A stretch of DNA of 64,000 nucleotides, taken from the NCBI RefSeq assembly GCF_004358205.1, contig NZ_SMYO01000006.1:1-64000 (forward strand), given 5' to 3'. This stretch comes from Bacillus salipaludis (GTDB taxonomy: Bacteria > Bacillota > Bacilli > Bacillales_B > DSM-18226). The notes beneath the pieces were generated by a model that saw nothing but the letters and a program-made list of their open reading frames with translations, was not told the origin of the DNA and made no database searches. The position numbers and the translations under genes were made by a program. This document shows positions 1 through 8,433 of this stretch, piece after piece (position 1 is the first letter of the stretch; every line of letters begins with the position of its first letter).

Positions 1-204
1 AGGCGACTGTTCAACTTCGACGAACGCTTCCGAGCCGGCACTGCAAATCCTGCCTTTTGGATTTGTAGAGACGGATCGAAACGGCCGAGAAGTTAGGAGC
101 CGAAGCTAGACAAGTCATATGTATCATATGAAGGTGAACTCGTTTTTACTAAAAACTTCTTCTGTATTATCTAGTTTTGAGGGAATGATACCTCATATAA
201 ATAG
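1..204 (+). other. Probable 23S-5S rRNA spacer
   Basis: This stretch lies directly before the 5S gene and has no coding sequence I can support. The last part (about 165-195), with a TTATCTAGTTTTGAGGG run and a small TGAGG/CCTCA hairpin, resembles the usual Bacillus spacer before 5S. The first 120 bases contain a GC-richer segment that I do not recognise. I do not see the conserved 3' end of 23S rRNA, so that gene should end upstream of the window. The spacer would then be longer than typical; this is inference. Confidence 0.45.
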
Positions 205-321
<117 letters not shown>

Positions 322-330
322 ATGATGAAA

Positions 331-357
331 GACAACCTAAAGAGGGTTGTCTTTTTT
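331..357 (+). terminator. rRNA operon terminator
   Basis: Stem GACAACC / GGTTGTC (331-337 with 345-351) with a short loop, followed by six T residues. It ends transcription of the rRNA operon after 5S. Confidence 0.9.
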
Positions 358-370
358 GATGTTTCATTTA

Positions 371-645
371 CTGGAAAATAATACAATTAAAGGTGGGGAA
401 TATAGTTCAAAAATGGGACAATAAAATCAAAACCTGGAAAATAAATTGAGAAAGCTATTTTTTATAAAAGAATACCTAAAAGATGGTAATTATTAGGAAC
501 TTTGTTGCGGATAAGGTCTTTGTAATATGTTTTCATTAGGATTTTTCCTTTTCGGATGGTCTTTGGAAAATAGAATGGGTAAACTGGAAGATAAAATTCA
601 TTAATAGGACAATAAAACCCAAAACCGGAAAATAAAATCTTCAAA
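371..645. repeat. Degenerate A-rich direct repeats
   Basis: The gene-free stretch 358-745 holds a degenerate direct repeat. The block GGACAATAAAA-x-CAAAACC-x-GGAAAATAAA occurs at about 416-446 and again at about 606-637, and shorter fragments (CTGGAAAATAA near 371, CTGGAAGATAAAATTCA near 585) belong to the same pattern. No open frame here looks real. The role is unknown; it may be decayed intergenic repeat DNA. Confidence 0.5.
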
Positions 646-745
646 GTGTGTTCATCAAGTGAGGTTAACCTAAAATTTTTATTTTCCATAGTGGTCTGAT
701 AAAATGATATGGGATTACTTGGACAATGAGGATGGAGGTAAATAG

Positions 746-1561
746 ATGACATTAGCAACCGAATGGGTTCGTTATGGTAAAAATCAAGAGTACATAGGTT
801 ATATAGCAAAAATGGATCGGGTAAATGAAAACCTCCCTGCTGTATTGGTAATTCAGGAAATATGGGGTGTTGATAAACATATCCAGGATATAACGGAAAG
901 ATTTGCAGAAGCAGGTTACCTTGCGTTTGCTCCTGATTTATATGCAAAGGCCGAAGAATTGCGTACAGAGCGGGTTGCTGAGGTGAAGGCCTTTCTCGAC
1001 ACATTGCCACATTCGGTATGGAACAACCCTGATGAACGAGAGCAGGCTCTTCGCGAATTAGAGGAAGAAAAACAAAACCGTGTAACAAAAACCTTTGAAC
1101 GAATGTTTAGCGGGATTAATTCTTCTGATTATATTGAACAGCTTTTGGCAACTTCTAGTTTTTTGCGTGAGGAATACGGGGCGTCTAAGGGACAAGGTGT
1201 TGCATCCGTTGGTTTTTGTATGGGAGGGGCTCTTTCCGCACAATTAGCCTGCCGGGATCCCAAATTAAAAGGAGCGGTTATCTTTTACGGAAATGCTCCA
1301 CAGGATGAAGATATCAAGCATATTCAGTGTCCAGTCTATGGATTTTACGGTGATCAGGACAAACGGATATCGGACAATGTTCCACATCTTGCAGAACAAA
1401 TGAAACAAAATGGTAAATCATTTGAATATAAAATTTATCAAAATACAGGTCATGCTTTTTTCAACGATACGCGTGCATCCTACAATGTGGCCTCTGCAAG
1501 GGATGCTTACCAGCAAGTGTTACAATTTTTTCATCAAGTGCTTAATACAGAAACAAAATAG
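746..1561 (+). CDS. Dienelactone hydrolase family protein
   Basis: A 271-residue cytosolic alpha/beta hydrolase of the dienelactone hydrolase (carboxymethylenebutenolidase) family, which opens lactone rings or cleaves related esters. Seen in sequence: GFCMGG at 156-161 with Cys158 as nucleophile (Cys rather than Ser is typical of the family), Glu38 in QEIWG, an Asp in GDQD (202-205) and His236 in TGHAF, completing the triad. It is slightly longer than the common 235-250 residues because of a charged insert at about 95-125. The start is preceded by GGATGGAGGT. The true substrate cannot be told from sequence; many Bacillus homologues are not in aromatic pathways, and none is encoded beside it. 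Confidence 0.88.
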   Translation: MTLATEWVRYGKNQEYIGYIAKMDRVNENLPAVLVIQEIWGVDKHIQDITERFAEAGYLAFAPDLYAKAEELRTERVAEVKAFLDTLPHSVWNNPDEREQALRELEEEKQNRVTKTFERMFSGINSSDYIEQLLATSSFLREEYGASKGQGVASVGFCMGGALSAQLACRDPKLKGAVIFYGNAPQDEDIKHIQCPVYGFYGDQDKRISDNVPHLAEQMKQNGKSFEYKIYQNTGHAFFNDTRASYNVASARDAYQQVLQFFHQVLNTETK

Positions 1562-1568
1562 CTTGATT

Positions 1569-1602
1569 AAAAGCGTCTCTCCATTTAGAGGGCGCTTTTT
1601 TA
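1569..1602 (+). terminator. Terminator after dienelactone hydrolase
   Basis: AAGCG-CTCT / AGAG-GGCGCTT hairpin followed by TTTTTT, eight bases after the stop codon. Confidence 0.85.
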
Positions 1603-1697
1603 AGTTTTATAATAAATGCTAATGGCTGTCTTAATCGATTTTTTCATTAGGATAAGTATCCTCCGCATATACATATAGATGGAAATGGAGGTGTAGT

Positions 1698-2345
1698 ATG
1701 GCAGTTTTTTGGGGTGTAGACTCTACAGTAAATGCTAATGAGGAAGTATTACTATGTGTCCAGAGAAACTTTGGGATACCGGATTTTTGGGGAAGATATT
1801 TGAGCACGGTGCCCAATGCTAGCGAGGGACTTACGAAGGACGAACTACGGTTTTTAAGATCGAAAGGCATAAAAGTTATGCCTATTTATAATGATTTTAA
1901 CAACCCTGTTGGGCGGCAAGAGGGAAAAGTAATGGCGCGGAATGCTATTTACCATGCCCGAAGGCTGGGAATTCGTAAAGGGACTGTTATATTCGCAAAT
2001 GTAGAACGGTTTCACGAAGCGGATGCAGAGTGGTTAATTGGCTGGGTGGAAACGTTTTATACCAGTTCATATAGGGCGGGATTTTATCATGATCCAATGG
2101 TCGGCGGTTTTCATAGTGCCTACTGTGAAGCCGTTCAAAAAGAGGAGTTCGTGAAAAATCAAGCAGTATTGTGGAGTGCGAAGCCTGAAAAAGGAATCAG
2201 CACCAAACGGAGCAAACCAAAATTTAACCCGAAAAAACCAAGATGTCCTGGTTTAGTATGGGCATGGCAATACGGAAGAGATGCAAAAGTCTGCCCGATT
2301 GACACCAATTTAGCAGAAGAAAAATTATTTAATCTTATGCATTGA
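1698..2345 (+). CDS. DUF1906 glycoside hydrolase-like protein
   Basis: A 215-residue protein of the DUF1906 family (Rv2525c-like, glycosidase-type TIM-barrel fold). Seen: the N-terminal FWGVDSTVNA strand, FWGRYLSTV, the KGIKVMPIYNDF strand, the AIYHARRLGI helix followed by GTVIFANVE, the YRAGFYHD segment, and a C-terminal WAWQYG...CPIDTNLAE segment, which carries the acidic residue usual at the active-site end. No signal peptide is visible, unlike secreted actinobacterial members. The family is suspected to act on cell-wall glycans but activity is largely unproven. It stands alone with its own RBS (GGAGGTGTAGT) and is followed by a long palindrome. Confidence 0.8.
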   Translation: MAVFWGVDSTVNANEEVLLCVQRNFGIPDFWGRYLSTVPNASEGLTKDELRFLRSKGIKVMPIYNDFNNPVGRQEGKVMARNAIYHARRLGIRKGTVIFANVERFHEADAEWLIGWVETFYTSSYRAGFYHDPMVGGFHSAYCEAVQKEEFVKNQAVLWSAKPEKGISTKRSKPKFNPKKPRCPGLVWAWQYGRDAKVCPIDTNLAEEKLFNLMH

Positions 2346-2348
2346 GAT

Positions 2349-2393
2349 TCGACAAAATTTGGGCGGTGCCAGGCACCGCCCAAATTTTGTCGA
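2349..2393. repeat. 45-bp GC-rich perfect palindrome, copy 1
   Basis: TCGACAAAATTTGGGCGGTG, the core CCAGG, and the mirror-image second arm give a near-perfect 45-base palindrome ending in TTTTGTCGA. The core GGTGCCAGGCACC is shared with a second copy at 4272-4316. It follows the DUF1906 stop by four bases and could serve as a terminator-like hairpin, but it lacks a T tract. Its dispersed, near-identical nature suggests a REP-like element. Confidence 0.8.
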
Positions 2394-2466
2394 TAAATGG
2401 GTTCCCCGCCGCTACTCTTTTTCGTGGTAGAATGGTAAGGATTGATTTTTTGACGGGGGTTCTTCA

Positions 2467-3068
2467 ATGATTTCAAAAAAATGGGCGGTTTGGCTCTCTG
2501 TGATCGTATCGCAGGGCTTATTTGCCGCTTTGCTTCCGATTTGGATAAAATTATTTAATTATCTTCATCCGGTCGTTTTGATTTTGGTGTGGTTCTGTCT
2601 GACCATTTTTATTTTTTTCTTCATTTTATTAGTTACAGGAAATACGATGTCTATTTCAAAACGGATATTATCGACTTTCTTATTCTTGTATTCATGTTCA
2701 TTGCTGGTTCTTTTCTTTTCAGGCCATCCAATCAAGAATACCAAACATATAATTTAGTTCCTTTTAAAACTATCTCCTCTTATTTAAGTGGGGAGGTTTC
2801 ATTCTTAATCGCGTTTTACAACTTAGCAGCAAATGTTTTATTGTTTGTCCCATTTGGGATTTTTACTATGATCATAGCCAGAAAATCGCCTGTCAATAAT
2901 ATAAAACGATTCGGGCTCCCTATTATCATGATTACAATGATTGAGGTTCTGCAATTCCTTACCAAAAGAGGAAGTTTGGATGTAGATGATTTGATATTAA
3001 ACGTTTTCGGGGTTTATGCAGGCTATGGATTGTCACGTTCGATAAAGAAGGTTCTGCAAATAGATTAG
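2467..3068 (+). pseudogene. VanZ-like membrane protein, frameshifted
   Basis: Two overlapping frames together make one VanZ-family membrane protein of about 200 residues. The first frame (from 2467, RBS GGGGG) encodes three membrane segments and runs through LYSCSLLVLFFS. The second frame takes over at about 2721 with RPSNQEYQTYNLVPFKTI, the diagnostic VanZ segment, then further membrane segments and the conserved GSLDVDDLILN motif. A single missing base in the T/C-rich run 2708-2720 explains the break. VanZ relatives are associated with teicoplanin resistance, but most are of unknown function. Whether this is decay or a sequencing error cannot be decided here. Confidence 0.75.
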
Positions 3069-3196
3069 AGGTAGTTGATTTTTATCGGTGTATAAATTAA
3101 AAAATGGTCCCGAGTGTTTAAATCTGCACCCGGGATTTGTTAGCTTTTCAGCAAAAAGTAAGCCGAGAGTGTTTCATTCTAGTACAAAATAGACCT

Positions 3197-4177
3197 TTAA
3201 GCGTTTTCTGCAGCCAAACCATATTCAATAGTAAGATTGTCAATGATTTTTTGGACCGGAAGAATTTCCTTTATTTCTCCCACTCTTGCACCAGCAAAAA
3301 CTAACCCATTCTCCACATCTCCTCCAACAGACACAAGGAGGGAATCTAGTGTGCAAAAACGATAGGAACAATTTTTTAGACAATCATGGCATTTAGCAAT
3401 TTTCAACTTGTCAGGACCACTGATCAATTTTGTAAAGTTATTGCTTATGGCTCTTCCTTGAAGGCCAACTGTCGTTTTAACCAGAACGGTGTCTTCTTTA
3501 CGTGCATCCACATATTTTTGCTTGAAGGCAAGTGGCGCATCACATTCCTCGCTTGCCACAAACCGAGTGCCCATTTGCACGCCGGATGCACCCATTCCAA
3601 TCGCTTTTGCAATATCATCACCCGTCATAATTCCTCCCGCAGCAATGACAGGGATGGAAACAGCCTCTACAATTTCCGGAAGTATATCCAACATAGGACG
3701 CTCAGTACCAAGATGTCCTCCCGCTTCAAAACCTTCAACGACCACTGCTGCAGCGCCAAGACGTTCAGAAATTCTAGCCAATTTTGCCGAAGAGACAATC
3801 GAAATGACGGGTATTCCCGCCTGTTTTCCCCATGCGTACATATCTCGTGAGATTCCTGCGCCTGATATAATAAAATCCACTTTTTCTTCAAGGGCAGCTT
3901 TCATTTTTTCCGCAAAATCATTCATGGCAAATAATACATTTACGCCAATATATCCAGCATCTTTGACAAGATTTTTAGCTCGTCTTATATGGGTCCTCAT
4001 TTCATCAACTGAAATTCCAGTACCGGATATTATGCCAATCCCGCCGGCATTCGCAACAGCTGAAGCTAGCTTGCTTAAAGAAATGCCAACACCCATACCA
4101 CCTTGCATTATCGGTACTCTCGGCATCATATGACCTATTTTCAGTTGTGGAAAGTTCACTACATAACCCCATTTCAA
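3197..4177 (-). CDS. Nitronate monooxygenase
   Basis: An FMN-dependent TIM-barrel enzyme of the nitronate monooxygenase (2-nitropropane dioxygenase) family, which oxidises toxic alkyl nitronates; FabK-type enoyl reductases are related. Seen: the N-terminal PIMQGGMGVGIS, SGAGISRD, VVVEGFEAGGHLG (with the His expected near the flavin), IPVIAAGGI and GVQMGTRF phosphate-binding segments. The C-terminal half carries a KCHDCLKNCSYRFC cysteine cluster typical of the Bacillus/Clostridium variants. Length 326 fits. A GTG codon at 4159, seven bases after GGGG, would give a start at NFPQLKIG and is a plausible alternative to the ATG at 4177. It is transcribed alone. Confidence 0.85.
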   Translation of the reverse strand: MKWGYVVNFPQLKIGHMMPRVPIMQGGMGVGISLSKLASAVANAGGIGIISGTGISVDEMRTHIRRAKNLVKDAGYIGVNVLFAMNDFAEKMKAALEEKVDFIISGAGISRDMYAWGKQAGIPVISIVSSAKLARISERLGAAAVVVEGFEAGGHLGTERPMLDILPEIVEAVSIPVIAAGGIMTGDDIAKAIGMGASGVQMGTRFVASEECDAPLAFKQKYVDARKEDTVLVKTTVGLQGRAISNNFTKLISGPDKLKIAKCHDCLKNCSYRFCTLDSLLVSVGGDVENGLVFAGARVGEIKEILPVQKIIDNLTIEYGLAAENA

Positions 4178-4271
4178 TTTATTTATTTACTTACACTCTT
4201 GCATCATACCATTCAGATTTTATATTGGATGTGATAATTATCATCAGGTCATAATAGCAGGTATTTCCAAC

Positions 4272-4316
4272 TCGACAAAATTCAGGCGGTGCCAGGCACC
4301 GCCCGAGTTTTGTCGA
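4272..4316. repeat. 45-bp GC-rich palindrome, copy 2
   Basis: TCGACAAAATTCAGGCGGTG, core CCAGG, and CACCGCCCGAGTTTTGTCGA: the same element as at 2349-2393 with a few arm changes. One arm reads TTCAGG and the other CCCGAG, so the mismatches are partly compensated. It sits between the divergent nitronate monooxygenase and DUF438 genes. Confidence 0.8.
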
Positions 4317-4361
4317 ATCAACTTGTCTATTTTGTGAACATTGTTTGTTTTGCATTGTAGT

Positions 4362-4377
4362 AATGATATAAATCACA
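4362..4377. promoter_or_regulatory. Possible Fnr/Crp-type site
   Basis: AATGA-TATAAA-TCACA has the 5-6-5 layout of a Crp/Fnr-family operator (TGTGA-N6-TCACA), with a perfect right half and three of five matches on the left. It lies about 78 bases before the hemerythrin-domain gene, whose family is often redox or oxygen linked. One imperfect site is weak evidence. Confidence 0.3.
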
Positions 4378-4454
4378 AACCTTTGGGGGATTGCGTGATA
4401 TTCTTGAGAAAAGTTATCACTAAGGTACAGATGCTTTAGCGAAGGAGAATCGTT

Positions 4455-5684
4455 ATGAGTGAAATGATTAATAATCGTGAACAATTTTTATTAAAAAATA
4501 CAAAACGATTTGAAATGATTAAACAAATTTTTACGGATCTTCATAATGGAAGAAGTGTTGAAGAGGTAAAAGCCCATTTTAATGCGCTCATCGGTAAAAT
4601 TACCATTGATGAAATTTCACAAATACAGCATGATTTTACCCAAGAGGGGACCTTGCCCGCAGAAGAAGTGAAGCGTTTATACGCGGCGCACACCGCTCTG
4701 TTTAAAGGCTCAATCGAAGAGGAGCAGCGCTCACAGCATCCTGAGGAACAGCCTGGACATCCGGTCCATACCTTTAAGTTGGAAAATAGGGAATTAGAAA
4801 AATTAATTAAAACAAAGGTTCAAATCCATTTATGGCAATTTGAAAAGGAAGATTCACCTGAGAATGTTTATAAACTCCTGGAAGATTGCAATCTTTTACT
4901 GGATATAGACAAGCATTTTAACAGGAAGGAACATTTAATTTTCCCATACCTTGAGAAATATGGAATCTATGGTCCTTCTACGAATATGTGGAGAATCGAT
5001 GACTTTATTCGTGATGCGATTAAAGATGCCAAACAAAATTTATCTTATTACGATGGAGATAAGCAGGGCATTGTTCAAGTTGTTACCTATATCATCAATG
5101 AAGTAAATGATATGATTTACCGCGAAGAAAATATTTTGTTTCCAATGGCTCTCAACAATCTGACTGAAGATGAATGGGTGAAAATTGCTCATGAAAGTGA
5201 TGAAATTGGCTTCTGCCTGACGGAGCCTGCTGATGTTTGGAGGCCTGAAAGACAAGCACTTGCAGAGAATGCCATCTCTGAAGGGTATATCAAGATGGAA
5301 ACCGGGATATTATCGTTAAAACAGCTCGAACTGCTGTTAAACCATTTACCGGTGGATATTACCTTTATAGACCACGACGATGTTGTTCGTTATTTTTCTC
5401 ACGGAAAAGATAGGATTTTTGCCCGTACGAAAGCTGTTATCGGGCGCACGGTCCAAAATTGCCATCCGCCAAGAAGTGTCCACGCCGTCGAAGAACTGCT
5501 CGCAGATTTTAAATCAGGCAAAAAAGATGTGGAGGATTTCTGGATAAAATTTAAGGACAAATATGTTTATATTCGTTATTTTGCAGTTCGGGATGAAAAT
5601 GGAGAATATATTGGTACCTTAGAATTTACGCAAAATATTGACCCCATCAAGCAAGTTGATGGGGAGAAACGAATATTATCATAG
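4455..5684 (+). CDS. DUF438, hemerythrin and PAS domain protein
   Basis: A 409-residue cytosolic protein in three parts. Residues 1-85 are DUF438 (TKRFEMIKQIFTDLHNG, then EEVKRLYAAHTALFKG). About 105-250 is a hemerythrin/HHE four-helix domain with likely iron ligands (LWQFEKE, DKHFNRKEHLIFPYLEKY, YREENILFPMA). About 295-400 is a PAS domain (YFSHGKDRIF, RTVQNCHPP, EYIGTLEFTQ). This architecture is standard for DUF438 proteins, thought to sense oxygen, NO or redox state; no catalytic output domain is visible. The RBS is GAAGGAG. It is a single gene with a possible Fnr-type box upstream. Confidence 0.88.
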   Translation: MSEMINNREQFLLKNTKRFEMIKQIFTDLHNGRSVEEVKAHFNALIGKITIDEISQIQHDFTQEGTLPAEEVKRLYAAHTALFKGSIEEEQRSQHPEEQPGHPVHTFKLENRELEKLIKTKVQIHLWQFEKEDSPENVYKLLEDCNLLLDIDKHFNRKEHLIFPYLEKYGIYGPSTNMWRIDDFIRDAIKDAKQNLSYYDGDKQGIVQVVTYIINEVNDMIYREENILFPMALNNLTEDEWVKIAHESDEIGFCLTEPADVWRPERQALAENAISEGYIKMETGILSLKQLELLLNHLPVDITFIDHDDVVRYFSHGKDRIFARTKAVIGRTVQNCHPPRSVHAVEELLADFKSGKKDVEDFWIKFKDKYVYIRYFAVRDENGEYIGTLEFTQNIDPIKQVDGEKRILS

Positions 5685-5728
5685 GTAGGAAAATAAATAA
5701 TAATTCCCCAAATATATTCAAAAAGCAC

Positions 5729-5757
5729 TTGAAATATTCAGAACATTCTTTTAAAAT
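5729..5757 (+). promoter_or_regulatory. Sigma-A-like promoter of CoA-transferase leader
   Basis: TTGAAA (5729-5734), a 17-base spacer and TAAAAT (5752-5757). It would start a leader of about 160 bases running into the hairpin terminator at 5881-5922, ahead of the CoA-transferase gene. Confidence 0.55.
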
Positions 5758-5763
5758 AAAAAT

Positions 5764-5922
5764 AACTTCTCCCTATCAGCCTTTACAGCTGAAGGTAGTG
5801 AAGTCCGTTTTTGATTCTTAAATATTTGACTGAGAAGATTCCAATACCAGCCCTACCAGGTTGGATGAAATGGATCATGTAGCCAGTCCTTAACACATGA
5901 ATGTGGAAAGGACTGGCTTTTT
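5764..5922 (+). ncRNA. Structured leader, possible attenuator
   Basis: Between a good promoter and the terminator lies about 120 bases with local hairpins, such as CCTT-taCAGCtg-AAGG near 5780 and a CCA-rich/TGG-rich pairing near 5841-5864. It ends in a strong intrinsic terminator 43 bases before the next start codon. That promoter, structure, terminator, gene order is the layout of riboswitches and attenuators. It matches no riboswitch or T-box consensus I can recognise, so it could equally be a short independent RNA. Confidence 0.35.
5881..5922 (+). terminator. Leader terminator before CoA-transferase
   Basis: AGCCAGTCCTT pairs with AAGGACTGGCT, with an inner CACAT/ATGTG stem, followed by TTTTTG. 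The position 43 bases ahead of a start codon suggests conditional termination. Confidence 0.8.
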
Positions 5923-5964
5923 GTATGTAAAAAATGTTTTTTTTCAAAAAAGGGAGGAGGTAAC

Positions 5965-7185
5965 ATGAGCGGTGCATTAGAAGGAATTAAAGTATTGGAT
6001 TTAACACGTGTGCTTGCGGGTCCTTACTGCACCATGATTTTAGCAGACTTAGGCGCAGATGTAATAAAAGTAGAAGCCCCTGGTGGAAGTGATGAGACAC
6101 GAGGATGGGGACCTCCGTTTCAAAATGGCGTCAGTGCCTATTATTTATGTGCCAATCGGAATAAGCGCAGCCTGACGGTTGACTTAAAAACGGAAGAAGG
6201 CAGGGACATAGTCCGAGAACTAGCCAAAGAGGCGGATGTGTTGATTCATAACTTTAAATCTGGCTCGATGGAAAAATGGTTACTAGATTATGATTCATTG
6301 AAAGAAAATAACCCAAAATTAGTTTTTTGTTCGATCACAGGCTTTGGAGAATCAGGCCCCTATCGCCATCTTCCCGGATATGATTATATAATCCAAGGAA
6401 TGAGCGGTCTGATGAGCATTACGGGGGATCAAGACAGCAGTCCATTTAAAATTGGCGTGGCAATGGTTGATATTCTTACAGGATTATATTCAGCTATTTC
6501 CATTGAAGCAGCCCTTTTAGAACGAGAGAGGTCCGGGAAGGGACAAAAAATTGATATGTCGCTTATGGATGCTGCAGTTAGCTCATTAGCTAATGTGGCC
6601 AGCAATTATCTTATTTCTGGTAATGTGCCACAAAGGCTCGGAAATGACCACCCAAATATTGTCCCATATTCTATATTTAAAGCTATGGATGGAGAAATTA
6701 TTATCGCTGTGGGGAATAACAGGCAGTTTACAACATTATGTGAAGTAATGAAGATTCCTGAAATAGCTAAAGATGAAAAATATAGAACAAATGAAGCAAG
6801 GGTAGAAAATAGGATTGAACTTACGAATATTTTGGAAAATCAGCTTCAATTAAAGTCTTCTGAATTTTGGATGGAGTTGTTTTCTAAAAATAATATCCCT
6901 TGCGGTCCAATCCAAACCATGGACCAGGTATTTAACCACCCACAGGTGATTGAGCGGGATATGGTAGTTCAAGTCAATCATCCTGAGGCAGGTTCAGTAA
7001 AACTAGTAGGTTCTCCGATAAAACTATCAAGGACAGCTACAAAAGTAGAACGGCACCCCCCGATGCCAGGAGAGCATACTATCGAGATCCTTCAAGAAGC
7101 AGGGTACACTCCTGAAGAGATTTCACAATTTATCCAGAAAAAAATTATCGACTCTGGGATTAATTCATTAGAGTTAAAAAATTAA
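5965..7185 (+). CDS. Family III CoA-transferase (CaiB/BaiF)
   Basis: A 406-residue cytosolic CoA-transferase of the CaiB/BaiF family, which moves CoA between an acyl-CoA donor and a carboxylic acid. Seen: N-terminal LEGIKVLDLTRVLAGPYCTM, NRNKRSLTVDLKT, the ITGFGESGPY segment, and catalytic Asp169 in VAMVDILTGLYSA. Length is typical. The RBS GGGAGGAGG is excellent. The stop is 21 bases before the acyl-CoA dehydrogenase start, so the two are almost certainly co-transcribed: the acid is activated by the transferase, then desaturated by the dehydrogenase. The acid is unknown; dicarboxylic acids such as glutarate are handled by similar pairs, but the partner lacks clear glutaryl-CoA dehydrogenase features. 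Confidence 0.9.
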   Translation: MSGALEGIKVLDLTRVLAGPYCTMILADLGADVIKVEAPGGSDETRGWGPPFQNGVSAYYLCANRNKRSLTVDLKTEEGRDIVRELAKEADVLIHNFKSGSMEKWLLDYDSLKENNPKLVFCSITGFGESGPYRHLPGYDYIIQGMSGLMSITGDQDSSPFKIGVAMVDILTGLYSAISIEAALLERERSGKGQKIDMSLMDAAVSSLANVASNYLISGNVPQRLGNDHPNIVPYSIFKAMDGEIIIAVGNNRQFTTLCEVMKIPEIAKDEKYRTNEARVENRIELTNILENQLQLKSSEFWMELFSKNNIPCGPIQTMDQVFNHPQVIERDMVVQVNHPEAGSVKLVGSPIKLSRTATKVERHPPMPGEHTIEILQEAGYTPEEISQFIQKKIIDSGINSLELKN

Positions 7186-7206
7186 TATAATTGGAGAGTG
7201 TTCACG

Positions 7207-8418
7207 ATGAATTTTGATTTTTCAGAAGAGCAAGTAATGCTAAGAAAGATGATTAGAAGTTTCGTAGATAAAGAAATTATTCCAAATATGAGAGAGTGGG
7301 ATGAACAAGGGGCCTTCGATCCGAAAATTTGGAAGCGCTTAAGTGATTTAAATCTTATGGGGGTTTGTATCCCGGAAGAGTACGGCGGAAGCGGGATGGA
7401 TTATAATGCACTGGCAATCGTTTGTGAAGAACTGGAAAGAGGGGATACAGCGTTTCGTACAGCGGTATCAGTTCATACAGGACTTAACAGTTTAACACTA
7501 TTGCAATGGGGAACAGAAGCACAAAAGCAAAAATACCTGGTTCCACAAGCGAAGGGTGAAAAGATTGCTGCATTTGGTTTAACAGAACCTGGAGCCGGTT
7601 CAGATGTTGCTTCACTGCAAACCACTGCCGTTCGGGATGGGGAGGACTACATACTAAACGGTTCAAAAACATGGATTTCCTTATGCGATGTTGCTGATCA
7701 TTTCATCGTATTCGCGTATACAGATAAAGCTCAGAAACATCATGGAATTTCTGCGTTTATCGTCGAAAGAACGATGCCAGGGTTTTCATCCCGTGCCATC
7801 AAAGGAAAATTAGGAATCCGTTCTGGTAATACAGGGGAATTATTCTTTGATCAGGTAAGAGTTCCAAAAGAGAACCGATTAGGCGAAGAGGGCGAAGGCT
7901 TCAAAATTGCCATGGCTGCCCTTGATAATGGACGTTTTACCGTTGCGGCTGGTGCTGTTGGTTTAATCATGGCATCTTTAGAAGAGAGTGTAAATTATTG
8001 TCATGAAAGGAAGACATTTGGGAAAGAAATTGGCAAACACCAATTGGTTCAACAAATGATTGCAAACATGGAAGCAGGCTTACAAATGAGCCGATTATTG
8101 GTTTATCGTGTAGGTGAACTAAAAAACAAAGGTGTCCGAAATACACGAGAAACATCGCTAGCAAAATGGCAGGCTTGTGATTTTGCGAATAAAGCGGCCG
8201 ATGATGCGGTGCAAATCCATGGGGCTTACGGATATTCAAGTGAATATCCAGTCGAACGATTCCTAAGAAATTCAAAGGCTCCGGTGATTTATGAAGGGAC
8301 GAGAGAGATCCATACCATTATGCAGGCGGAATACGTTCTCGGGTACCGGGAGGATAAACCATTAAATAATACCTTGCCGGCTTGGCCATTTGAAAAGGAA
8401 ACAGTGAAAAAAGGATAA
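7207..8418 (+). CDS. Acyl-CoA dehydrogenase
   Basis: A 403-residue FAD enzyme that introduces the alpha-beta double bond into an acyl-CoA. Seen: AAFGLTEPGAGSDVAS (substrate and FAD loop, about 121-136), WISLCDVADHF, the arginine-rich RKTFGKEIGKHQ signature (268-279), the QIHGAYGYSSEYPVER FAD segment (336-351) and the general base Glu363 in IYEGTREIH. The ATG at 7207 with GGAGAG eight bases upstream is preferred to the GTG at 7198, which overlaps that RBS. It is the second gene of the CoA-transferase operon. The C terminus extends about 20 residues past the usual end with a proline-rich tail. Confidence 0.92.
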   Translation: MNFDFSEEQVMLRKMIRSFVDKEIIPNMREWDEQGAFDPKIWKRLSDLNLMGVCIPEEYGGSGMDYNALAIVCEELERGDTAFRTAVSVHTGLNSLTLLQWGTEAQKQKYLVPQAKGEKIAAFGLTEPGAGSDVASLQTTAVRDGEDYILNGSKTWISLCDVADHFIVFAYTDKAQKHHGISAFIVERTMPGFSSRAIKGKLGIRSGNTGELFFDQVRVPKENRLGEEGEGFKIAMAALDNGRFTVAAGAVGLIMASLEESVNYCHERKTFGKEIGKHQLVQQMIANMEAGLQMSRLLVYRVGELKNKGVRNTRETSLAKWQACDFANKAADDAVQIHGAYGYSSEYPVERFLRNSKAPVIYEGTREIHTIMQAEYVLGYREDKPLNNTLPAWPFEKETVKKG

Positions 8419-8433
8419 TTTAAATTAAACGTT

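Noticed and set aside
1..204. 3' end of 23S rRNA
   Set aside because: None of the conserved 3' terminal 23S segments can be seen; the stretch looks like spacer.
462..1088. 208-residue minus-strand frame opposite the dienelactone hydrolase
   Set aside because: Shadow of the real gene; composition is not protein-like, and it lacks an RBS.
3489..4133. 214-residue plus-strand frame inside the nitronate monooxygenase gene
   Set aside because: Antisense shadow; the minus-strand frame carries clear family motifs.
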